From contig CANTUZ010000001.1 in assembly GCA_947846985.1 (NCBI GenBank), forward strand, positions 170,414,447-170,478,446: a stretch of DNA of 64,000 nt. The letters run 5' to 3'. Each line of letters starts with the position of its first letter. Positions within the stretch are counted from its first letter, which is position 1. This document shows positions 52,043 through 64,000 of the stretch, in pieces. The notes beneath the pieces are model-generated. The model worked only from the letters and a program-made list of their open reading frames with translations, ran no database searches and was not told the origin of the DNA. Source of the DNA: Fratercula arctica. Taxonomy: Eukaryota > Chordata > Aves > Charadriiformes > Alcidae. Position numbers and translations under genes: made by a program.

Positions 52043-55000
52043 TTGAAGAATAGGATTTTAATTCTGGGTAACTAGCAGAAGGAGAAAGAAAATTCCTTTA
52101 GATATAAAGGCGAAATCTGACAAAACAGATTGCAACTGGTTTCAGCACTAGGATTGTACTAAGAATTTGTAAGTGCCTCATGACAAGATATAAAACATTA
52201 ATTAGCTTGAAGTGTAATTATTGAGTACATGGAATAAAACTGAGTATTTCTACTACAGGGATGGTAGTAAGAACTTCCTGAATATATTATTTGCAAAGGA
52301 AACAATGACTGTCATGATTCCTATTGTATGATTCATATTAATAAGTCTTTCTAATACATATTTTAAAATATTTCAAAATAAAAATTTGCAAACTGAGTTA
52401 GAAAGATGAAATCATTGATTTTTTCAGGTTATCCCTTCTAATTTACACCTTGTCCTCTAGGCAAACTAATCATCCATGCAAGTTAAAGCTGCTACCCACT
52501 GAGCTACAATCTCAATATTAGTGCACTATAGTCATGCATAATTCTGAAGAATTTATGACATCTTTGAAAAAGATAATCAGGCAGAGCACCATCTTCATTT
52601 AAATTATCAAAACCGTAAAGTAGGATAAAAAGGGAGGAAAACTGATGCTCTAGCTTAGAATTTTTTGTGTATATCCAAAGTTGACCGCATATCTACAATA
52701 TTGCCTTGAGTTCTATTTATTTTTCCATATCCAGTCCACTCTCAAGCACATTGTTGATTTAAAAAAAAACAAATAAATTGTAGGATTAATATATTGCCAT
52801 AAGGTTCATATATTTATCAACTACATTTTAAAACCCTGGAAATTCTGTTAATGCCTGCAACTATTTTTAGATATAGCTCACTAATTACCATATTGTGCTC
52901 CTATCGGACAACACAGCAGCTATTATAAATTATATAAATCTCCAAAAACATTCAAGCAACATTTTTAGTATGAGTATTCTATGGAATATTTCACAGCAAG
53001 CAGCATGTGTTCAACAGCGCATGAAGCAATTATGTTATAATTCAATATAGAGGAGCCAATCAGACAGAATTCTCCTTCCTATGAGAAGTTAACAAAATGG
53101 GAAATTCCAGGTAATCATCTGATAAGCTGAACTGAAGCTATGTAGGGGTATAATCCTAGAACCTATCAGTTAAATAGTGATTACTTTACCTCTAAGCTAA
53201 CCTCTTAAAAAGATGAGAACACACATTTAATAAAACGAATTGCTGCAAATATTGCACCAAAATAAATCCTTGCAAAAAATAGTAATTCTGTTATGTTCTA
53301 GAACAAAATCTATAAACTGTGATATAATTTTAACGTGGAGGAAGAGAACATAGAAAGATAATAGAGTTAAAACATAGGAAACATAATAGAGTTAACGCAG
53401 CACCATGAAAAATTGTATCCTAGTTTGGCTTTGTGGAACAGGATGGTTCTTTGGAAACCTACACAGTCAAAATATTGATTAAAGTAGTTTGAAGATACTT
53501 GCTGTTATTTTTCACTGTCCCCATAAATTGGATACATCTGATTGAATGAGGAAACATTCTCATGAAAATCACCCAGTTACACATAGCAGGGTAAGACAAA
53601 GTACATATTACACAGAAACATACAATGCTGAATGAAACAGAAAACCACAATTGCAGCTGTCAGCCACAGAACGAATTCCTATTATTTTCCTCTGACTGAG
53701 TTTAGTAACAGTCATAGTTTCATGGAAGAGTCAAACAAGAGTTTAAACAAACTAATCCTGTCCTTACTGTTCTTTTTTGACATTAATAAACATTTTTCTG
53801 ATAGCCAAAGTATCTCCTCTCATAGAAAAGGATTTTAGTAGGAACTTTCCAAATTTTCACCACTGTTTTTCCATTACAATTTTTTTCATGTCTTTTGAAA
53901 ACCGATGGAACTTTGTGGGTCTTAAAACACAGGTGGGAGAACCCTTTTACGTATCTGCATACTTTAAGTAATTCCTCAACAGATAGTTACTAACTCTTCT
54001 TGTGACCACAGGGACATCTCATGACCAACTGACTGACTAATGTCAGCAGCTAATTTCACACTCCTCTAACAGGCAGAAATGCTATATGCAGAAGCTGTCT
54101 TGACTTCAGTTTATTATATACTTGAAATTCTGTGGAGGAGATTAAAACTTTGGGAAACAAGTGCAAATACATCCAGGTGCCAGCCACAACTGAAAAATAT
54201 TCATAGAATTTTTCACTCAGTGCTGTCTAGCACAAAGGGGAATACAAAGCCTCAGGTCTATTCTGGTAAAACATTTTAAATTTGAATAAATGTAAAGTGT
54301 TGTACTTTATCATCAACTGAATAAGAATAAATTTTTTACAAAGTATGTCAGATTACCTTTTTGCTTCTTCTGGGAACGCAATACTACTAGTGTTTTTTAA
54401 TATTTTGTCAGAATTAATTTCTTATTTCTTAACTTAGTCTTGGAAGTCAGATGTCATTTCCTGTCCTCGAAATATTTAGACCTTTTTGTAAGACCTTCAG
54501 TTAACTGCTGTTAAGTTTTGTAGAGGAATTGGACTTCAGCACTCTTCCATTTTGTGTATTGTTTGTAATACTACAATAGCAATGGCCTATACCATTTGGA
54601 GCACCTGTACTATTTTGAACTTTGTAAAGGATTTTCTCCCTTTCTGTTTAACTTCCAAATGAAAAAAAATGGCAATACATATGGACATCTGGTATCCAGA
54701 AAACATGGTACTGAGTAGTAAAAAAGAAAAATCACAACAAGGCTTCAGGCAAGCCCTATTGTTGTTACCATCCTATTCACAGATCCATTAAGACTTACTG
54801 GCTCAGCACTGTTTCAAAGAAATTTTTGAAGAGTTGATTAACTAACAAAACAATTAAGTGTAGCTAGGAAACAGAATTTCCAAAATATAGAAGAATGGAT
54901 GTTTTCTATTTATACTTCCTTTTTTGGTAGTTATAGAAAAAAATATCTGGCAGTAGAAGTAGGATGAAAGGATTTCACTGGCTAATCCTTCTGTATGCGC

Positions 55001-58000
55001 ATAGAGGTTTCCAAGAAAGTTCAAGAGAATGGGACAAGTTTCTCCACTCTCTTTAATATTAGGTCTTACATAGTTCTTCAACTCTAAGATACTACGACTT
55101 CTAGTGTGTTAACATTTACAACTTACTTCACACAGCTTTACAGCACTATATAGTTTCTATGAAATTACAGGACCAATAGGTTTTAATGTTACTAGACAAA
55201 TGAGCTCACCTAGGTTTCCATGGGATCTTGAAGTTTCTCGTTTATCTTCCTTTGCTAACATTTAATGAAAATGTATTTGCATTTACGCTTCTCATCTTTT
55301 TACTTTCTTGCAATTCCCAGCTGTTCAGAACTGCAGTTCCCAATATAGCTGCTAATTTGTTATGCTTTCTGCTTTATCTTCTGGAAGAGCTAGTTTTATT
55401 GAGATAATGTATTGAACAATATTTGTTAAACTCATTCTGACAGAAACAATCCAAATTTTGTCACGAAACAATGCCTATCCCAATGGTTAATGCAGAATTT
55501 ATGAAAAAAAAAAAAAAATAATCAGGGCTTTGCTTCACTTTTGTGACACAGTTTAGATTATTATAATGTCTATTTTGAAATTCTTCATCTGCTCTTTAAA
55601 AACAAAGTAACACAAATAATTTATGAAAAATGGCAAAGTACTATAAAATAGAGGAATCTGATTTTCTTGAAATGCACTTTATCTTTCTATTCTACTTTTA
55701 AGATTTTAAGATTTTCTAGTATATACATAACAACAAGAGAAGAAATTTATTTTCTAGTAATGAAGTTCATCAGATTGTAAATAACGTGGCAAAGAGAAGG
55801 CAGAAATGTGCTTTCAGTGCACAGGCTGAAGTTCCCACTCTACGCACTGTATTTTGTTTAAGAACTCATATTCTCCTTAGAGAAACATCCACTGCTTATT
55901 TCATTCTTAAACTTTATCTTTACTTAGGCAATTTAGTATTGAAATGTTGTGAAACACCAGTCTCTTGAAGTGTTTCAGCATGAGAACATAACTTCAAGAG
56001 AAAGAGAGCTTATTCTAATTTAGTAGTTATGCTGATAGTACGCCCACAGCTAGAGCTGCATGAAATCACTCACATGACGTTTTTAGTGACAGATACCTGA
56101 CACTTAATTTAAAAATTACCATTCAGACTGAAATAAGTTTCTCTATTGAACTTCACCTACCATTTTTTTCCATTTATTTTAATACAGAAATGTATTAATG
56201 ATTTGAAATGATAATATTAAACTATTAAGAATTTGAAATGTATTTCAAAATGGTGTAAGTATCATCAGTAGTTCCTAATACCCTTCAGTGAGTTATCATG
56301 GCAGTATAATCCTATGAGTTCTAAATGCTTAAATGTATCTTTGTCTCATACCACTTAAAAGCTGCATTGGATAAACACACCTACATCTACATGTATTTAT
56401 GAAGTGTGATCAGTATCAGCCCATGTGAAATATTGCATGTAGCAATGTAATCACTTAATGTAGAAGTACTCCTAAGAGAATTTTGATTTCCTTTTTATAT
56501 TTTCTTGTCTTTTTTTATTACAACAGTCACATCTCCTACTCCTTTGATACTATTTTGATATTAACATCTATTCCAGCTGATTCCTTCCGGATGTCTTAGT
56601 GTCTCATCTTTGTCCAGCCTCACAGTCTGTACCTTTAATTTCCAAATTCCACTACAGTTATGAAGTATAATTCTCCAATTTCCCTCTCTACTTCAGTGTA
56701 TGACTTAAGTTTTTAAGATGCTTAATTTCCACTGATTCATGGAGCTGTTTTTCAAAGGTTTTATTGATTGTTTTTTCATTTTCTGTATTTCAAAGCAGAG
56801 AAACTTAGAGTTCAGATACTTATTAATGAACTTCAGTTGCATTTTTGTACTTCACATCCAGTGCACTTGAGTGTCTGTGATCTCTTTCTGTGATCATGAA
56901 AGAAAAGCACAGATGAAAATAAAAGAAATGCAAGACTATGTGAAGGCTCTATTTTCAACCACTCCTGGGCAGCTAGAGAATATTCAAGACAAAAAGAAAT
57001 GGAGTGTCAATTGTACAGAAAAAGCACAACTGAGTGAAGATCAGACACAGCTGTCAGTGTGAGGTAATTGTACCAGGACTGCCAAGTACATTGAAAATTC
57101 TCTGTATTAATCATATACTTGTTGGTCAACAATGTTTTGGAATTCTCGCCAAAGACATGTAGATAAGGGTAACATGACACAGCACCTAAAACCTGTGTTC
57201 ATGGCTGAATCCACAAGGCTGGCACTAAGATCTGCTCTTCAGTTATTTAATTCAAAAAGCAACACTTGAGAGGTAACAACCATGGGACCTGTCCTTTCTT
57301 GGGTAGTCCCTGACATATTGATGCTCAAGATAGAAAGAAAAAGCTATAATAGACAGGACTAAATTATTCCCTTTCCCCTCATTCTTAATTATCCTCTGTC
57401 CCATCATTCCTATTTCCATATTTGAAGTTGTTAGAAAATCAATGCATCCTTAAGAGTGTATAGTAAATGGTCCAACTGCATCTTCACTCATATAAAAAGC
57501 TGTGATCTAAAAAGCCTTGGGAGGATCTCCTTCCATCTAACTAGAGCCTTCCTTCTTCCAAAGAATATAGCCAGCATTCCTAGAAGTGTAAAACTAAAGA
57601 AAGAAAAAGCAGGACACATTTGAGAACTCTAAGTGGCATTAAAAATGAAAGTCCATTTCCCTTCTTCTCTTTAATTTTTTGTTCTCCTTTTTTTTTAATT
57701 AATCAGATTCTTTAAAAATATTCTTATTAAAACGTTCTTTGTAGAGAACAGGATTTTTGTATCTATTACTCTGGTCACAATAACACACAATTAATAACAG
57801 AAACATGTTACTGAAAATTAAAAGGAAACCTAGAAGGGCAACACCAAGTGAAAGATGAATAAATGGTTACTGACAGTTTTATGTCAGTAGGGGCCACAGA
57901 AAGGTAGGAAGAGACCCCCATTCTTCTAGACTACTACTTGGAAGGCCTTGAATGACTTACAATCTAGACAAATCAGAGAAGCAGAGTGAGGATGGAGATG

Positions 58001-59635
58001 ACAAGCTCAAGTTCAGAAGCAGCTCAGTGAAGAAGCAGCCTGGTCTCCCAGGAGAAAACACAGTTCATTCTAGTACTACCAGCAAACCCATGGACTACCG
58101 TAAAAGTTGAGGTTAGCAGCTGTGACAGGAAATTAAAATAAATTCTTTGCTTATGCTGTATTAAAATATTGCTTTTTAGACTTCTTACCTAATTATAGGA
58201 AGTTAGCACTAGTCACATTAAAAATCAACAAAAGAAACGTGAAACTCCAACTCAAACACCCAGTGAATAAGAAATAAACATGGCATATATATAATGTATT
58301 AAATACTATGCCATTTCCAATTATATGACGATTGAAAAGAGAGTAGTCATTTTCCAAACACACAAACCAAAATATTTACTAGTAAAAAGAACATGATATT
58401 CTGGTACTCAAAATTGTAAATATAAGATTAAAAATTTTACATTTTTGCAAAGTGCTAATTACAACTGTATTAACTGAAAAGGAAAATGACCCCTAATTTT
58501 AAAGTTAAATGAGCTGGAAAAAAAATCTCACCTTTACTGGTAAACATGTAAATGTATAAACTCTCTTTAGTGCAAAAATATAATGGAATTATATGATACA
58601 AAATCCATAAACTGCCCTAAAAATGTATAAGCTAAAGGAAGAGTATTTTTATATAAACTCTATACCGTGATCACATATTTTTCTCAATTTTCTTATGTAT
58701 AAAGTTATTTTCTTAGACTGGACAATGGACTATCCTGCAGTTGTTTTTAATAAACTCCACACAAAAGAGAGGTGAATTTCAACACTGGCAAAGTCTGTTT
58801 TATACACTAGACCTGTCTACCTCTTTCACTTAGAGAAAACTCCCACTGAAGCCAATTACTGCCTTTTCTCACTACCAGACATCTCTCTAAGCAGTCAGTT
58901 AGCAAGGCGTGACACAAATTTAAAAAAGTAAAAGAATGTATATCCTAAATCAGACAAATCCCATTTGCAAAGTGGAGAAAGAGATATAATATATGCATAG
59001 ACACAATATGTAGCTATGCTTCTATATCTTTTAATGTAACCAGTAACATTAACAGAACTGTATTTTATACATCCTACTTCTAATTCTCCTCATCCCAGTC
59101 GTCATTAGCTGGGAAATTTATGTCTTGTCTTAGTGGAAATAGGTCTCCTGTAACAAACATGAGATATGCCTACGTAAGAACTGTAGGAATGGATATATCA
59201 TTATTATAATATATTAGAAGTCTTCTGCATGACAAACCTTGTAACATCCAAGTTGTAATTAACACTCAAAGGTCACACTGTATATTAGATTTTTCTTACC
59301 AAGGCCTTGAAATTGCAATACTCAGTGCAGAATACTATGCTTAAAAGAAACCCCGCTGAAGTAATTCAAATACTACAAATTGTTTAACCTACTTATTTGT
59401 TGTAGACTGAAGGATCAGAACATGTACAATTGTTTATTTATGTTGACATTATGCTACAAAGAAGTGTAAAAAGGCAATATCCTAAGACTTATAAAAATCA
59501 AGCAGTGTCACTAAAACCGTGGAAGATATATTAAATGACTTCCCAGAAACTATTTTTCAAGATGGGAAAAAGTTTTCTGAAGTTCTGTATTTGAAAATGG
59601 CTTTCGCTTTCAAAAGAAAGCTTTCTCTGTTTCTT

Positions 59636-59688
59636 ATAGAATCACAGAATCATAGAATTGTCTAGGTTGGAAGGGACCTTTAAGATTT
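59636..59688 (-). mobile_element. CR1 LINE 3' tip, about 50 bp
   Basis: Only the extreme CR1 tail is present: atagaatcacagaatcatag, aattgtctaggttggaaggg and acctttaag, after which similarity stops. This is either a very short 5'-truncated insertion or one later cut by deletion. It is in the upstream METTL25 intron, in the orientation of the gene. Confidence 0.9.
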
Positions 59689-60739
59689 CAGTTTGAAAGA
59701 TTTTTTCTATTTGTTCTCCCTTGACAAATACGACAATGCGCTTATTTACCTAGTTTGGTATGAAATGCGTAATGCAAGAGATTTTATGTTGAAACAATCC
59801 TTTTTTTTCTGTTTCAAAAAAGGTAAATAGAAAATTATTCCATACTTTTCAAAAGGCTATTATTACATTCCTGCAGATGTTACTGAAATAAGTGGTATAT
59901 TGAACACGTGTAGTTCATCATTTTCATGGTATTTTGTTTCCAGAGAATTCATGTTTGAGTCCTTAATTACTGCTGGAGAAGCAGGCATTAGTTCACAACC
60001 CATAAGCTCTTTGCTCTTGACAAACAAAGGCTGACACTATGCACAGACTCTATTCTTACAGACGTCCAGGAAGGAATTACCCTATTCAGACCAGCAGAAA
60101 ATACACAGTGACATTGTGCCTCAACAACATTATAAATACTACCATCCAAAGAGGAGAGTAATCTTTCTTACCAAGGATTTATAGCTCTAGTAATTCTTCT
60201 GCTCTCAGTATAATTAGTCTTTTTGCACTTGATCTCATAACAGTCATTATTTAAAAAAGTGAAGTTTTTCTCTTCTCAGCTGTGTAATTTTTATTATGTT
60301 CTAAATAGTCTGTCTCCATTTCAGAGCATGAAAGTGCTAGGGTATTATTCTGAATCTCCTTGAGAGAGCACAAGCTATTTAACTGTGTTCTCCACCATGA
60401 CAGAAAAAAACAGGTTATTAACAGGTAACTTTCTTAGGTCAGTAGCGCAATTGGCACAGGCAAACAAAGCATTTTTCTCTTTCTTTTCTTTCTTTCAATG
60501 GTTATAAAAGTAAAAAAATAGTTCTGTATGTTCTTTTGATAATAATGTGTATAATATGTATCCAATGTATTTGTATCCAATACATCCAATATGTATTTAA
60601 TCTAAAATCTCTTTGACCTTTTGCAGACATCTGAGTATCTACAGAATTTCTTATGAGTAGATAGTAGTTGTGGGACTATCATTGTGATAAAGCTATAAAG
60701 GATTGCTCAAGGAAATAAAGCATGGAAGAAAAGCTAAAC

Positions 60740-62300
60740 GCAGTTCTTAAGCCACAGTGCTGCTTCACAGAAAGAGCTCATCAGATGAGATACCGAAAAT
60801 TGATGGATCCCTAGAAGAATTTATAGAAAAGCAGAAGTTGTAAGCAGCAAAAAATTGCCAAGGCCATGTGGCATTCATCCAAAAACTAAAAACAGGCTGC
60901 AATTGCCAAACTGCAGTGTGCAACTTCTTGATTAAAGCTCTTTGGTTCTAGAGATCTGAAATGCAGGTAATGTAATATTAATGCTTATGAAGAGCTCAAG
61001 GGAAGGTCCAGGGAGCTTCCAAACAGGAAGCCTCACATTTATATGGAGAGAAAGTATTTTAAAGACTAGAGTCATTGGATATATGAGCAAATACAACAGA
61101 TCTGGGAAGAGTCAGCCTGACTTTCCTAAAGGGAAGTCATATCTCACAAACAAAGTGGAATTTTTTTTGAAGGCTTCAAGTAACACTTAGACAAGAAAGA
61201 TATAGTGGGTTTCCAAATGGCATTCAACAAGAGCATTAGAGAAACTACCAAAACACAGAACCAGATAAAAAGTATTCCTATGGGTGAGTAATTGACAGAA
61301 ACAAAGGATGGGAATAAAAGACCATTTTTCACAGAGGACAGAGATCAGCAGCAGAGGCCTAAGGAGACTTGTGCTGGAACAGGTTGTTGATCAAACTCAT
61401 AAATGATCTGGAAAAGTTAATGGAGAGTAGGACAAAGTTTGCTGATGATCCTAAGGGTAATAAAAATTAGAGCCATTTCTAATAAAAATTAGAGATGAAA
61501 TGGCATATAAAATTCAATGTAGATGAAAGTGATTCAAATTGGGAAAAACATTAACTTTAAATGTACAATGAACAGCTTTGAACTGAGAGCTGACAGATCA
61601 CTGAAATGATCAGCTCAGTAATAAGAAAAAATAATTAAGAATTATTAAGGGAAAAAAAACAGAAAACACTATTATGCTACTATAGAAATCCATGCTGCAC
61701 CTGAATCTTGAATACTGTGTTTGATTTTGTTTTTCTCACCTGTGATAACAAGTAATACCATCCAAAGAGGTGCAGAGAAGAGCAACAGGATTGTCACAAG
61801 TAAGGAACAAGTAATAAGAAAAATTAAAGCTGTGAAACAGATAATGGGGGAATGAAAAATCTGTAAAATCATGAATGGGATGGAGAAAACAAATAGGGAC
61901 AGATGTGTACTGGCTTTTACACCCAAATTGAAGGGGTATAAAAAAGAAACATGCAGTTAGTGGCCCTAAAACAATCAAAAGGAAATGCTTCTTCATACAA
62001 CAAGCAGTTGATTTCTTACTGTGACATGCTATAGATCCTAAAAGTTTACATACATTTACAAAAGTAATCTGAAGGATTCAAGGAATAAAAATCCATCAAG
62101 GGTTCTTTACTGCAAATATATAACTTTGTTCCAAGAAGCTCATGACCCAAAACATGCTGGAAGCATGAAAGAGTATTTAGAGGAAGCATTGCTATGTACT
62201 CCCTATGATTTCATACTCTTCTCTATATGCCTGCCATTAGCCTCTATGGAAGACCAGATACTGGAATAGAGGAAACTATGATGTTAACAAATTGCATGAT
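60740..62300 (+). mobile_element. Ancient CR1-type LINE copy, about 1.6 kb, degenerate
   Basis: The order of motifs follows a CR1-clade element from within the reverse transcriptase to the 3' UTR. These include gaaggtccagggagcttcca, gggaagagtcagcctgactt, cataaatgatctggaaaagt followed by a tttgctgatgat (FADD-type) box, gcagagaagagcaacaggat, atcatgaatgggatggagaa, aaaaggaaatgcttcttcat, aaatccatcaagggttcttt and a final accagatactgg. The frame is broken by many stops and deletions. Its 3' portion resembles the older amniote CR1 subfamilies rather than the young bird tips elsewhere in the window. It is intronic and antisense to METTL25. Confidence 0.82.
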
Positions 62301-64000
62301 TTCCACGTCTCTGTTATGGAGGCTGAAGCCAGGCTGTATGTTTATTTTGTATCTTCATTCCATTTTGTTATCAAAATATTATTTTATATAAAAATGAGTT
62401 AGTCTTCTTTCATATACTGATGCCAATCTGTCAAAAAAGGCCTGAGAACGTGACATAAGCAACGTAGGCATTCAAACTATACTCTCAGGTCTACACATGT
62501 AGCAGACAGAGTGTGAAAGCAAGCTAATTCAACAACATATGAAATTGATCTTTGATAGCAAAGCTAAGAATTACAGATATTCATTACCTGCAGTAGTGGA
62601 GACGAAGTTAGCGAAATTCTCAGCTATTTCAAAGATTTAAGAATCTTAAAAAACCCAACTAAACATGTTTCTAATATAACATCATGAATATGATGAAAGT
62701 TTGGTGCTTATTTTAGAGTTGGGACTATCTCAGTGGATTTATGCCAACTCAAACTAACCAAAGATCTGTTTCATAGTGTGTTTCAATCAAAAAAATAACA
62801 TGGAAATTAGGTCGCAACTTCTTCATTCTTTAATAAACCCCATTAATATTAATGAAATTACAACAAATCTGTATTCAAAAGTGTTAAGCTTGGATCATAG
62901 TCAAAGGACAATTATTTATCTTTAGCAATTCTGAAATCCTAGAGGATTCATATTACAAAGTGATACCAAAATCTTGTATGCGTTTTCCAATACTAGCACA
63001 AAGACAGCATAATTATTGAGTAAAGATCATTTAAGATTAATAAGTAATTCCAAACAATGATATAAAATTCTCAATAGCGTCTTCTGAGATTGTAATTAAA
63101 TGGAATTAAATGTAATTTTTCCTTCCCCTGAGATTTTTCAGTGGAAAGTAATTTTTATTACCCTCATCAAAATCCTTCACGCACAGCCTACTTTGTCTCT
63201 TTGTATACACTGCCAAACTCAGTCAAGACAGCATAATGAAACACAAACAACCCAACCTGGTTTAGGTCTTCCATGGCATCTATTGTCCAAGACATAGTAG
63301 TATCTCAGTTTAGTTCTAGGGTTCCAGGAATCCAAAGAAAGGAGAGGAACTACTTAAACTGCCTTTTTTTTTTCATGGGAAAGACTAAATCTTCATTGGC
63401 TAAAGACTTCACAGTTCCTTGCGTTTGCATTTTTCCTAAAAATCCCATCACTAAATGGGATTTTGCCAGGAGGAGTAAAGGGCAGGGGGGAAGAAAAATG
63501 TTCTTCCATTTTAGGAAACAGAATCACTTGTCATCAAAATAATTTTCAAAATCCAAACCTAGGGTATGCTTTGGGTACTGTGCATTGCAGAAACCTTGGC
63601 TTTCTCAATTATAATCTCTTATTGTGTACACACACAAAATTATAAATGTAAGATAGTTTCATGTTTTAATATATTTTTGCTACATTTACTAATGAAAAAT
63701 ACTTTAATAACTTAAATGGGTAATGCTGTCATTTAATGTCTGTAAAATTTACCTAGTTAATATTTTTTTTAAGTTTCATATTTTTTTCAGGATCAATTTT
63801 GATAGAAACATCTGGGGTTTAGTGACTAGTTACCTCTGTCACAAATTCATGGAAATGTGCCCTGTTCAGCAATATATAAAGATGCCTTGGAAAGGAAATC
63901 AAACTTTTTGATCTTTTGCTTGGAAATGTTTTCCTGTGTTGCCATGGTATCAGTGATAGCCATTTTAAGACACTGGCTGTGGAATATCTTTGAAAATATA

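Larger units (their letters stand above)
50858..64000 (-). other. METTL25: METTL25 upstream intron (partial, over 13 kb)
   Basis: This is non-coding, AT-rich sequence upstream of the first METTL25 exon seen. I looked on the minus strand for exons encoding the catalytic half of METTL25 and found none, so the preceding exon probably lies beyond the right edge. It contains a possible hAT-like MITE, a CR1 tip, an ancient CR1 copy of about 1.6 kb and simple A/T tracts. The short open frames scattered through it match nothing I know. Confidence 0.7.

Noticed and set aside
28209..64000. Orientation bias of CR1 copies within METTL25
   Set aside because: Three copies are antisense and two are sense to the gene, too few to suggest a bias.
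1..64000. CRISPR arrays, bacterial operons, phage or plasmid features
   Set aside because: Composition, introns, CR1 LINEs and the spliced METTL25 gene show vertebrate nuclear DNA; no regularly spaced repeats were seen.

Overview
This looks like a stretch of bird nuclear genome. Base composition is AT-rich, no long open reading frame covers any part of it, and it carries several CR1 LINE 3' ends with the bird-typical tip (tagaatcatagaat on one strand, attctatgattctatga on the other). The only gene I can support is METTL25 (methyltransferase-like 25) on the minus strand. Its last seven coding exons lie between 50,857 and 28,209. They splice in a continuous frame with canonical GT..AG borders to give 178 C-terminal residues and a stop codon. 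The upstream part, with the N-terminus and the core SAM-binding motifs, should lie beyond the right edge of the window.

Layout. Positions 1 to about 28,030 are downstream of METTL25. I see no gene there, but this part holds an old Ty3/Gypsy-type retrotransposon relic (about 10,140-10,830, perhaps to 11,830, minus strand) with a CR1 apparently inserted in it (10,830-11,324). It also holds a GC-rich block at 9,021-9,440, a 20-bp triplicate at 9,831-9,890, and several long A or T tracts. From 28,030 to 50,857 are the METTL25 3' end and exons. The introns contain a CR1 tip (31,668-31,783), an ancient CR1 copy of about 1.1 kb (32,130-33,270) and another CR1 tip (46,631-46,875). From 50,858 to 64,000 is the upstream METTL25 intron, more than 13 kb long. 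It holds a possible hAT-type MITE (51,900-52,042), a very short CR1 tip (59,636-59,688) and a second ancient CR1 copy of about 1.6 kb (60,740-62,300).

I found no convincing new biological system. The observations most worth a second look are the nested Gypsy/CR1 relic, the 30-nt METTL25 microexon, the GC-rich block and the A tracts that follow AATAAA signals. All family assignments come from reading the sequence and from memory of the families; no search was run.
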